Shown here piece by piece: positions 1 to 6,482 of a stretch of DNA of 6,879 bases. Numbering within the stretch: the first letter of the stretch is position 1; every line of letters begins with the position of its first letter. Source of the DNA: DATCSE01 sp036568605 (GTDB lineage Bacteria; Pseudomonadota; Gammaproteobacteria; Burkholderiales; Burkholderiaceae_C). The translations under genes were made by a program, and so were the position numbers. The stretch lies in the NCBI GenBank assembly GCA_036568605.1, contig DATCSE010000011.1, positions 1 to 6,879 on the forward strand, given 5' to 3'. Under the pieces are notes generated by a model that saw only the letters and a list, made by a program, of their open reading frames with translations, was not told where the DNA came from and searched no databases.

Positions 1-549
1 CTTGTCGAGGGCGCTGTCCAGCGTCGGCATGCTGTGGTGGAGCAATTCGCCGGCCAGCCGGCCGATGCCGCCCGCGCCGGGGTCGACGATCAGGCGCTCG
101 TGGACGCGATCGTCCGAGAAGCGCGCGGCCTCGCGGCGGAACAGGCGCAACACGCGGTCGGGGTACCAGTCGCCATGGCGCATCCATTGCCCGCAGAAGT
201 TCGACAGGCGCGAGAGCTCGTAGCCTGCAGCCGCCCCATCGTCCGCCAGCGCTTGCCGAATGCTCGCGGCCAGTTCCGGCGTCACCCGCTCGTCGGCATC
301 GAGGCTGAGCACCCAGCGCCCGCGAGCCAGCGCCAGCGCGCGGTTCTTCTGCGCGCCGAAGCCGGGCCAGTCGGACGCGATGACCACCGTCGCGCCGAAG
401 CGGCGCGCGATCTCGGCGGTCGCATCGGTGCTGCCCGAGTCGAGCACGATCCACTCGTCGGCAAACGCGACCGATTCGAGGCAGGCCGCGATGTTGGCCG
501 CCTCGTTGTGCGTGATCAGGACGACGGAGAGCAGTGGCGGCGAACTCAT
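1..549 (-). CDS. Glycosyltransferase family 2, WaaE-like, C-terminus cut by window edge
   Basis: The reading frame starts at an ATG whose complement is at 547-549 and stays open for 183 codons to base 1, so the C-terminus lies outside the window. The N-terminus has the GT-A nucleotide-sugar fold signature: a first strand with SVVLITHNEAANI (residues 8-20), the ribose/uracil-contacting Asp in VLDSGSTDAT (Asp37), GFGAQKNRAL (63-72), and the metal-binding DxD in SLDADE (Asp84-Ala85-Asp86, then Glu87). Downstream are a WYPD..LRLFRR segment and a VHERL segment. These are typical of the WaaE/KdtX-like subgroup, which transfers a hexose (glucose in the characterised enterobacterial WaaE) to the LPS inner core at the cytoplasmic membrane. 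The exact sugar and acceptor here are unknown. It is divergent from msbA, with only 54 bp between the starts. No clear Shine-Dalgarno sequence precedes the ATG. Family assignment is firm; the LPS-core role is inferred from subgroup and neighbours. Confidence 0.9.
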   Translation of the reverse strand, partial: MSSPPLLSVVLITHNEAANIAACLESVAFADEWIVLDSGSTDATAEIARRFGATVVIASDWPGFGAQKNRALALARGRWVLSLDADERVTPELAASIRQALADDGAAAGYELSRLSNFCGQWMRHGDWYPDRVLRLFRREAARFSDDRVHERLIVDPGAGGIGRLAGELLHHSMPTLDSALDK

Positions 550-575
550 GCGGGACGGCGCGGCAAAACTGGCGG

Positions 576-581
576 ATTGTA
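576..581 (-). promoter_or_regulatory. Possible -10 element for the GT2 gene
   Basis: On the minus strand this reads TACAAT, one mismatch from TATAAT. It would place the transcription start about 20 bases upstream of the GT2 ATG at 549. No good -35 hexamer is visible at 16-18 bp spacing, so this is only a candidate. Confidence 0.3.
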
Positions 582-589
582 GGCACCCC

Positions 590-595
590 GATAAT
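590..595 (+). promoter_or_regulatory. Possible -10 element for msbA
   Basis: The hexamer GATAAT differs from TATAAT at one base and ends 8 bases before the first msbA ATG at 604. If it is used, transcription would begin at or just before the start codon, giving a leaderless or nearly leaderless mRNA. That fits the absence of any Shine-Dalgarno sequence in the bases before 604. There is no recognisable -35 hexamer 17 bp upstream. The operon could instead be transcribed from elsewhere. Confidence 0.3.
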
Positions 596-603
596 GCGGC
601 CCC

Positions 604-2400
604 ATGATGAGTTTGTTGAAGAAGCTCCGCGCGCTGGCGCCCATCTTCGCCGGGACGCAGTGGGCCTTCGTCCTCGGCGGCCTCGGCGCGATGATCGCCT
701 CGTGGTGCGAGATAGGCGTGGCGTGGCTGATGGTGCCGCTGGTGGACCGCAACTTCAAGGCCGTGCCGGGGGCGGCCAGCCTGCTGGACATGACGCACCC
801 GCCGCTGTGGCTGATCCCGGTCGCGCTGATCACGCTGTTCCTGGTGCGCGGGGCGGCCGGCTTCGTCACCGACTACACGCTCGCATGGGCCGCCAATCAC
901 GCCACGCTGAAGCTGCGGCTGCAGCTCTTCGCACGCCTGCTGGACGCACACCCGCAGCTGTTCGGCGCGCGCTCGGCCAGCAGCCTGATCAACACCGTGG
1001 TCTACGAAGTTCTGGCCGGCGTGAGCACGCTGGTCGGCGCCGCGCAGACCGTGCTGAAGGACAGCTTCACGGTGATCGCGCTGCTCGGCTGGATGCTGTG
1101 GGCGAACTGGCTGCTGACGCTGTTCATGGCCGCCGTCGTGCCGGCCGTCGGCATCACGATGCGGCTGTACGGCAAGCGCATGCACCGCATCACGCAGCAG
1201 TCGCAGGTCGCGGTCGACCAGCTGGGCTACATCGTCGAAGAGAACGTGATGGCTTGGCGCATGGTCCGCCTGCACGGCGTGCAGGCGGTGCAGCGCGGCC
1301 GCTTCGACGAAGCGAGCCGCGCGTTGCGCCGGCTGCTGATGAAGACGACGGTGGCCTCGGCCACCGTCACGCCGATCACGCAGCTGTTCACTGCGTTCGC
1401 GATCGCGTCGGTGATCGCGGTGGCGCTGTGGCAAAGCCGCGGCAACGAGACCGGGATGGGCACGTTCGTCGCCTTCATCTCGGCGGCGATCGCGGTGGCG
1501 CAGCCGCTGCGCCGCCTGACCGATGTCTCGACCGCGATCACGCGCGGCGTCGTCGCGATCGAGCGCGGGCTGGACCTGATCCACCAGACGCCGCTGGAGA
1601 CGGGCGGCAGCCATGTGCCGGAGTCCGGCCGCGCGCAAGGCGCCCTGTCGCTGCGCGGCGTGACGCTGCACTACGGCAGCCAGGAAGGCCCGGCCGCGCT
1701 GGACGGCGTGGACCTCGACATCCGCGCCGGCGAGACGATCGCGCTGGTCGGCCCATCGGGCGCGGGAAAGACCTCGCTGGTGAACCTGCTGCCGCGCTTC
1801 ATCGACCCGACCGAAGGCCGCCTCGAACTGGATGGCGTGGCGCTGCCTGAGTGGAACCTGCACAGCCTGCGCGAGCAGTTCGCGCTGGTCAGCCAGGACG
1901 TGGTGCTGTTCAACGACACGATCGCCGCGAACGTCTGCTTCGGCGCGCCGGCCGATGACGCGAAGATCCGCGCGGCGCTGGTCGCGGCGAACCTCGGCGG
2001 CTTCGTCGACTCGCTGCCGCAGGGCGCGCAGACGATGGTCGGCCACAACGGCACGCAGCTCTCCGGCGGCCAGCGGCAGCGCCTCGCGATCGCACGCGCG
2101 ATCTACAAGGACGCGCCTATCCTGATCCTCGACGAAGCGACCTCGGCGCTGGACAGCGAAAGCGAGCGACTCGTGCAGCAGGCGCTGAACACGCTGCTCA
2201 AGGGCCGCACCAGCATCGTGATCGCACACCGTCTCTCGACGATAGAGCGCGCCGACCGCATCGTCGCGATGCAGTCCGGCAAGGTCGTCGAGCAAGGCAG
2301 CCATGCCGAGCTGCTGGCGCAAGGCGGCCTGTATGCGCGGCTGCACGCGCTGCAGTTCAGGACCGAGACGCCAGCCCAGCCCCAACGCGAGACCGTATGA
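604..2400 (+). CDS. msbA: Lipid A export ABC transporter, permease/ATP-binding protein MsbA
   Basis: This 598-residue protein is a half-size ABC exporter with one membrane domain fused to one nucleotide-binding domain. It acts as a homodimer that flips lipid A-core across the inner membrane. Hydrophobic segments lie near residues 18-43, 67-90, 140-162, 165-185, 258-276 and 285-300, giving the expected six helices. The ATPase domain follows with all its motifs: A-loop Tyr357, Walker A GPSGAGKT (383-390), Q-loop Gln431, signature LSGGQ (486-490), Walker B ILILDE (506-511) with catalytic Glu511, D-loop SALD, and H-loop His542. Every catalytic residue is intact. The length is close to the roughly 580 residues of E. 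coli MsbA. The name rests on architecture plus the surrounding LPS glycosyltransferases; another lipid-linked glycan exporter of the same family is the main alternative. ATG codons at 604 and 607 are both possible starts. It heads the plus-strand operon, and its stop overlaps the next start by ATGA. The usual partner lpxK is not the next gene here. Confidence 0.87.
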   Translation: MMSLLKKLRALAPIFAGTQWAFVLGGLGAMIASWCEIGVAWLMVPLVDRNFKAVPGAASLLDMTHPPLWLIPVALITLFLVRGAAGFVTDYTLAWAANHATLKLRLQLFARLLDAHPQLFGARSASSLINTVVYEVLAGVSTLVGAAQTVLKDSFTVIALLGWMLWANWLLTLFMAAVVPAVGITMRLYGKRMHRITQQSQVAVDQLGYIVEENVMAWRMVRLHGVQAVQRGRFDEASRALRRLLMKTTVASATVTPITQLFTAFAIASVIAVALWQSRGNETGMGTFVAFISAAIAVAQPLRRLTDVSTAITRGVVAIERGLDLIHQTPLETGGSHVPESGRAQGALSLRGVTLHYGSQEGPAALDGVDLDIRAGETIALVGPSGAGKTSLVNLLPRFIDPTEGRLELDGVALPEWNLHSLREQFALVSQDVVLFNDTIAANVCFGAPADDAKIRAALVAANLGGFVDSLPQGAQTMVGHNGTQLSGGQRQRLAIARAIYKDAPILILDEATSALDSESERLVQQALNTLLKGRTSIVIAHRLSTIERADRIVAMQSGKVVEQGSHAELLAQGGLYARLHALQFRTETPAQPQRETV

Positions 2401-3020
2401 CGACCGCCAAGACCGGCAAGGCCGCGAGCACGGGTGCCGCGGCCGCCCATCCGATCAGCCGCTACCCGACACCGGCGCTCGAGAAGCTGCCCGACGACAT
2501 CCGCGCGAAGATCCTCGAGGTGCAGGAGAAGGCCGGCTTCGTGCCCAACGTGTTCCTGGCGTTCGCGCACCGGCCCGACGAGTTCCGGGCGTTCTTCGCC
2601 TACCACGACGCGCTGCTGCTGCGCGACTCGGGGCTCAGCAAAGGCGACAAGGAGATGATCATTGTCGCGACCAGCGGCGCGAACCGCTGCCTGTACTGCG
2701 TGGTCGCGCACGGCGCGCTGCTGCGCATCTACGAGAAGGCGCCGCTGATCGCCGACCAGGTCGCGACCAACTACCGCAAGGCCGACATCACGCCGCGCCA
2801 GCGCGCGATGCTGGACTTCGCGATGAAGGTCTGCGAGGACTCGGCGGCCGTCGACGAATCCGATTTCGCCGCGCTGCGCGCGCACGGCTTCAGCGACGAG
2901 GACGCGTGGGACATCGCCGGTATCACGGCGCTGTTCGGACTGTCCAACCGCATGGCCAGCATGATGTCGCTGCGGCCGAACGATGAGTTCTACCTGATGG
3001 GCCGCGTGCCGCGCCGCTGA
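2397..3020 (+). CDS. AhpD-like peroxidase-related enzyme (carboxymuconolactone decarboxylase family)
   Basis: This 207-residue soluble protein belongs to the AhpD/carboxymuconolactone decarboxylase superfamily, closest in layout to the 'uncharacterized peroxidase-related enzyme' group. The core motif is complete: Glu86 (KEMIIVATSGAN), then RCLYCVVAH with the redox pair Cys98-x-x-Cys101 and His105. In AhpD these residues reduce peroxides with a thioredoxin-like donor, and the same chemistry is inferred here. The first 18 residues are rich in Ala, Lys and Thr and look like a disordered tail, not a signal peptide. There is no membrane segment, so the protein should be cytoplasmic. The ATG at 2397 overlaps the msbA stop codon in an ATGA junction, which makes translational coupling likely and fixes this start. 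A link to lipid A export or glycan assembly is not known for the family. It may be a housekeeping passenger, or it may protect the envelope-synthesis machinery; the sequence does not decide. Confidence 0.88.
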   Translation: MTTAKTGKAASTGAAAAHPISRYPTPALEKLPDDIRAKILEVQEKAGFVPNVFLAFAHRPDEFRAFFAYHDALLLRDSGLSKGDKEMIIVATSGANRCLYCVVAHGALLRIYEKAPLIADQVATNYRKADITPRQRAMLDFAMKVCEDSAAVDESDFAALRAHGFSDEDAWDIAGITALFGLSNRMASMMSLRPNDEFYLMGRVPRR

Positions 3021-3033
3021 AGCGAACACGACC

Positions 3034-4230
3034 GTGGCCCACTCCATCTGGCGCGAGCTGCTGCGTTCGCCGCCGCGCTCGCTGGCCGAGGCGAGCGTGC
3101 GCCAGCGCCTGAGCGTGCCGGTACCGGCCGACGACGCCGCCTTCGCGGCGCGCAAGGGCACGCTGAAGCTGGCACTGCGCACGACACGGCGCGCGCTGCT
3201 GCTGCAGGCGAGCGGCCAGTTGCACGGCCTGCAGTCGCGCCTCGACCCCGCCTGGCGGCGCCTCTTGTGGATCCATGAAGGCATGCCGCAAATCGGCGAT
3301 GCGCTGATGGACCTGGCCCCACGCAGCCTGCTGGTCGAGCGCGGCATTCACGTCGACCTGTACGCGGGCCGGCACATCGCCGAGCTGTTCGAGCACGACA
3401 CCTGGTTCGCGCGATCGTGCTGGCGCGCCGAGGACGTGCACGCCGCCGACTACGACGCGGCGATCGTGCTCAGCCACGACCGCAAGGCATTGCGGCTGAA
3501 GCGCGCGCGGCTGCCGGCGCTGCCGTGGGTGTCGCTGCAGGGCTTCTACGGCGGGCCCGATTTCCATCGGGCGCGCTTCGCGACGACGCGGCTGGCCGAC
3601 CTGCTGGGCGTCACGCTGACGCCCGAGGAGCATGCACGGCATTCGGCGCAGAAGCTGCCGTTGAGTGCGCCCGCCATCGCGCAGGCGGCGGCGACATGGA
3701 CCACTGCGTGGCACGACGCCGGACGGACGGTGGCGCTGGCGCTCGGCGGCGTGTGGCCGCAGCGCACCTATCACCGCTGGGACGAGCTGCTCGCACGGCT
3801 GCACGCGCGCGGCCTGCGGCGCTTCGTGCTGCTGGGCAGCGCGAACGGCCGCGCGCTGGCCGATCGCCTGCGCGACAGCGTGCCGGACGGCGTCGAGCTG
3901 CTCGACCGCGTCGGCAGCACCAGCCTGCCCGAGGCGCAGGCGCTGATCGCCCGCTGCGATGCCGCGGTCTGCGCCGACGGCGGGCTGATGCATCTCGCGT
4001 TCGCGACCGGCGTTCCGGTGGTGGCGCTGTTCAACGCCGCGATCGCGCCGCAATGGCGCGTGCCGGTCGCGACACAGGGCACCGCGCTGGCGTCGCCCGG
4101 CAACGAGGTGGATGAGATCGCACCGGCCTCGGTCGCCGAGGCCGTTGCCGCGGCCGTCACCGCGTCGTCCGGAGCGCATGACGCGGCTGTCGCCGCATCG
4201 GCACACGAACTCGCGGCGACTCGGCGATGA
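3034..4230 (+). CDS. Glycosyltransferase family 9 (heptosyltransferase-like) with N-terminal extension
   Basis: This 398-residue protein has the GT-B fold of family 9, whose characterised members transfer heptose from ADP-heptose to LPS core. The first Rossmann unit starts near residue 77 (LLWIHEG) and contains MPQIGDALMDLAPRSLL, with the conserved Gly-Asp at 88-89. The second domain carries GGVWPQRTYHRW (238-249), a strand plus loop FVLLGSANG, and the donor-site segment CADGGLMHLA (Asp315 to His320) followed by TGVPVVALF. About 75 residues precede the first Rossmann strand, where classic WaaC/WaaF proteins begin almost directly with it. The C-terminal 40 residues are Ala-rich. The start is a GTG at 3034, 13 bp after the upstream stop; the Shine-Dalgarno is weak (GAAGCGA, 3019-3025). 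The stop overlaps the next ATG. The sugar specificity is not readable: it could be a core heptosyltransferase or a diverged enzyme acting on another sugar. Confidence 0.88.
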   Translation: MAHSIWRELLRSPPRSLAEASVRQRLSVPVPADDAAFAARKGTLKLALRTTRRALLLQASGQLHGLQSRLDPAWRRLLWIHEGMPQIGDALMDLAPRSLLVERGIHVDLYAGRHIAELFEHDTWFARSCWRAEDVHAADYDAAIVLSHDRKALRLKRARLPALPWVSLQGFYGGPDFHRARFATTRLADLLGVTLTPEEHARHSAQKLPLSAPAIAQAAATWTTAWHDAGRTVALALGGVWPQRTYHRWDELLARLHARGLRRFVLLGSANGRALADRLRDSVPDGVELLDRVGSTSLPEAQALIARCDAAVCADGGLMHLAFATGVPVVALFNAAIAPQWRVPVATQGTALASPGNEVDEIAPASVAEAVAAAVTASSGAHDAAVAASAHELAATRR

Positions 4231-5318
4231 GCGCCGCACGACGACCGATACGGCACATCGGCCTGAGCCTCGGGATCATCGACTCGTTGAGCGACGGCCT
4301 CGGCGAATTCTCGACGCAGATCTGCGAGCGCATCGCCGCACAGGCGCCGGCGTGGCGCCAGGAGGGCATCATCTTTCACCTTCACATGCCGGCGCGCTGG
4401 CACGGCCGCTTCGGCGACGACGTCGGCTACCTGGCCACGGCCAAGCTGCAGGGCCACTGGCATTGGCAACGTGCGCAGCGCTTTTCCGTGTGGCATGGCT
4501 TGAACCAGCTCGGCCGCATCGGGCCGCCGCTGTTCACGAGGCACTCGCTGCTGACGATCCACGACCTGAACTGGCTGTACCTGGACGATGAACGCGCACG
4601 ACGCCGTTCGATGACGAAGCTGCGCACGCGGCTGCGCAAGTTCGACGAGGTCACGACACTGACCCGGCATGTCGAACGCGACATCCGCGAGCATCTGGCC
4701 TGGACCGGCCCGGTCGACATCGTCCCGAACGGCGCGCGCGATCTGACGGCGCATCCGCAGGAGGCAGTGCCCGATCTGCCACCGGGGCGCTTTCTGCTGC
4801 ATCTGAGCCGCCTTGCCGCGTCGAAGAACCCGCACAGCCTGATCGGACTGGCGGCCGCGTGGCCGGAGCAGTTGGTCGTGCTGGCCGGGCCGGACGGACC
4901 CGACGCGCAACGCGTGCGCCAGCAGGTACAGGCACGCGGCGGCTTGCCCAACCTGCGCCTGATCCACCAGGTCAGCGATGCGCAGAAGGCCTGGCTCTAC
5001 GCGAACTGCCAGGCGTTCGTGTTCCCGTCCTGGACCGAAGGCTTCGGGCTGCCGCCGCTCGAGGCGATGCACTTCGGCAAGCCGGTGTTTCTGTCGGACC
5101 GAACCAGCCTGCCGGAAATCGGCGGCCGCGTCGCCGCGTACTTCACGAGCTTCGACGCCGCGGCGATGCGCCGCTGCATCGAGACCGAAAGCCCGCGGCT
5201 GCTCGCGATGCCCGAAGCAATACGCGCACACGCCGCGGCATTCAGCTGGGACCGCGCGGTGCAGGGCTATCTGGCGATCTACCGGCGGCTGCTGGCGCTG
5301 GACGACGCCGCGTCCTGA
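4227..5318 (+). CDS. Glycosyltransferase family 4 (GT-B, retaining)
   Basis: This 363-residue cytoplasmic or membrane-peripheral transferase has the family 4 C-terminal donor domain. LLHLSRLAASKNP (190-202) supplies the conserved basic pair Arg195/Lys200 that contacts donor phosphates. QAFVFPSWTEGFGLPPLEAMHFGKPVF carries the E-x7-E motif with Glu271 and Glu279, followed by the usual LPEIGG loop. The N-terminal acceptor domain has a glycine-rich loop (SDGLGEF) and the TIHDLNW segment near residues 110-116. It ends with the typical helix rich in aromatic and basic residues (SWDRAVQGYLAIYRRLL). Family 4 enzymes add mannose, glucose, galactose, GlcNAc or other sugars with retention of configuration; the specificity here cannot be told. 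The ATG at 4227 overlaps the upstream stop (ATGA), so it is co-translated with the family 9 gene and is the last plus-strand gene of the block. Its last 40 bases overlap the 3' end of the opposing DUF5672 gene. Confidence 0.9.
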   Translation: MSAARRPIRHIGLSLGIIDSLSDGLGEFSTQICERIAAQAPAWRQEGIIFHLHMPARWHGRFGDDVGYLATAKLQGHWHWQRAQRFSVWHGLNQLGRIGPPLFTRHSLLTIHDLNWLYLDDERARRRSMTKLRTRLRKFDEVTTLTRHVERDIREHLAWTGPVDIVPNGARDLTAHPQEAVPDLPPGRFLLHLSRLAASKNPHSLIGLAAAWPEQLVVLAGPDGPDAQRVRQQVQARGGLPNLRLIHQVSDAQKAWLYANCQAFVFPSWTEGFGLPPLEAMHFGKPVFLSDRTSLPEIGGRVAAYFTSFDAAAMRRCIETESPRLLAMPEAIRAHAAAFSWDRAVQGYLAIYRRLLALDDAAS

Positions 5319-6322
5319 GCCGCGCGCGACGGCGAGAACAGCGACCTCACCGCGGCTCGCATGCGCTGCATCTGCAGCCGCGCGCGCAACGCCGGCTCGC
5401 CGAACGGCTGCCGCAACGCGGCGCGGCGCTGCCGCAGCAACTGGCTCGCCGCCTGGTGCTGGCCGTAGCGGATCAGCGCCTTGCACAGCCACAGCGCCTT
5501 GGGCGTCAGGCTGCTCGGACCGCGCAGTTCGTCGACGGCCCGCCGGATCAGGTCTTCCATCGCGGCAAACGCGGGCCGCAGGCGAGCGTCGCGCCGCGCC
5601 AGCCGCGTCAAGTTGCGCATCAAATTGCCGAACGAATGCACCAGCACGGCCTTGGTCTCCAGCGATTCGACGAAGGCCAGCACCTCATCGGGCGGCAGGA
5701 CGTTCGGCAGGTGATAGGCGCCGTGGAAGCCGAACAGGCCCGCACGCAGATCGGCGCCCTCCTCGACCGAGAAATCGGCAGCCAGGGACGTCGGCGCGAA
5801 GCGCAGGCCACGTGCCTGCAGCGCCGCGCGATGCGTGACGCAGATGCAGATGTCCTCCGGGTCGCCGGGTGCGAGCGCCGGATCCTCCAGCGCCAGCAGC
5901 AGGCGCCGCGAGCGCAGCGAGAAGCCGCCGTTGCCGACCTTGTTCGGCTCGGCGATATGGGGCCACGGCGCGCCGATGTAGTCGTAGGCCAGGAACTCGT
6001 CGCGCCATCCGGCCGGATCGAGTATGTAGCCGTCCCACTGGACGATCAGCACATGCTCGGTCCGGATGTGCGGCGCGAGGGACTTCAGCATGAAGTGCGA
6101 ATAGGCCTCGATGCTGGTCAGGGGGCCGATTTCGACCCAGCGCACGCCGTGCGGGAGTGGGTGGGCGCCGAGGTGGGCACGATCGGTGCAGAGGATGGCG
6201 TCGGCGAACTCGATCTGCTGCACGCAGCGCTGCAGCGCCTTCAAGGCCCAGGGCACGCGCCGCGTACTGTCGACGCAGCAAAGAGTGACGGTTGGTAAGA
6301 GCAAACGACGCGATGAAGGCAT
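5279..6322 (-). CDS. DUF5672 domain protein, probable glycan-biosynthesis accessory
   Basis: This 347-residue protein matches the DUF5672 family, which is found in bacterial and eukaryotic glycan gene sets and has no established reaction that I know of. Visible motifs in order: VTLCCVDS (12-19), LTSIEAYSHFMLKSL (68-82), LIVQWDGYILD (92-102), YDYIGAPW (113-120), VGNGGFSLRSR (129-139), PEDICIC (155-161) and FGFHGAYH (197-204). The WDG segment and the D-Y-I-G-A-P-W/GNGGFSLR pair resemble nucleotide-sugar and metal-binding segments of GT-A-like enzymes, so a transferase role is plausible but inferred. About 110 residues after the domain form a helical, Arg/Ala-rich tail of unknown purpose. There is no signal peptide or membrane helix. 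The ATG at 6322 is directly upstream of the conserved start of the domain; no strong ribosome-binding site is seen. The gene converges on the GT4 gene and is divergent from the WbsX-like gene. Family confidence is high, function unknown. Confidence 0.85.
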   Translation of the reverse strand: MPSSRRLLLPTVTLCCVDSTRRVPWALKALQRCVQQIEFADAILCTDRAHLGAHPLPHGVRWVEIGPLTSIEAYSHFMLKSLAPHIRTEHVLIVQWDGYILDPAGWRDEFLAYDYIGAPWPHIAEPNKVGNGGFSLRSRRLLLALEDPALAPGDPEDICICVTHRAALQARGLRFAPTSLAADFSVEEGADLRAGLFGFHGAYHLPNVLPPDEVLAFVESLETKAVLVHSFGNLMRNLTRLARRDARLRPAFAAMEDLIRRAVDELRGPSSLTPKALWLCKALIRYGQHQAASQLLRQRRAALRQPFGEPALRARLQMQRMRAAVRSLFSPSRAAQDAASSSASSRR

Positions 6323-6482
6323 GACGCAAGCTTCAGCTCAGCGCTGGAACCTTTGGCCCGACACACTAGTTGAAAGTGCATAGTGGGGTGCTTCTACAAG
6401 CAGCTCGCCAAAGCAAAGTAAGATTTCTACTGACATTTTCATTGCGCCAACTGACGGGAGCAGTGGGCGCCGAACGCTCAAC
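6323..6482. other. Divergent intergenic region of reduced GC
   Basis: These 160 bases separate the starts of the DUF5672 gene (minus) and the WbsX-like gene (plus) and must hold control signals for both if each has its own promoter. GC is visibly lower than in the flanking genes. On the plus strand TTGAAA (6370-6375) resembles a -35 hexamer, but the nearest -10-like hexamer, TACAAG (6395-6400), is 19 bp away, so no promoter is called. The plus-strand frame of the downstream gene is closed by a TAG at 6381-6383. I see no RNA gene, terminator or repeat array here. Confidence 0.5.

Noticed and set aside
34..582. A 182-codon plus-strand open frame at the left end
   Set aside because: The opposite strand encodes a clear GT2 protein with a DxD motif over the same bases; this frame gives only an Arg/Ala-rich shadow.
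534..1850. A 438-codon plus-strand frame overlapping msbA
   Set aside because: It is the frame-shifted shadow of msbA, with Arg/Ala-rich composition and no motif.
5317..5358. Inverted repeat GAGCCGCG / CGCGGCTC (5317-5324 and 5351-5358) considered as a terminator
   Set aside because: The arms are only 8 bp in very GC-rich DNA, the loop is 26 bases, there is no T-run on either strand, and it lies inside the DUF5672 coding region.
3771..5492. A 573-codon open frame on the minus strand opposite the GT9 and GT4 genes, and similar long ones at 2103-3347 and 2923-4239
   Set aside because: They lie antisense to genes with full catalytic motifs, their products are Arg/Ala/Gln-rich without any recognisable domain, and long empty frames are expected in DNA of about 70% GC.
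4859..6298. A 479-codon plus-strand open frame spanning the end of the GT4 gene and the DUF5672 gene
   Set aside because: It has no domain motif and low-complexity composition, and it runs antisense to the well-supported DUF5672 gene.
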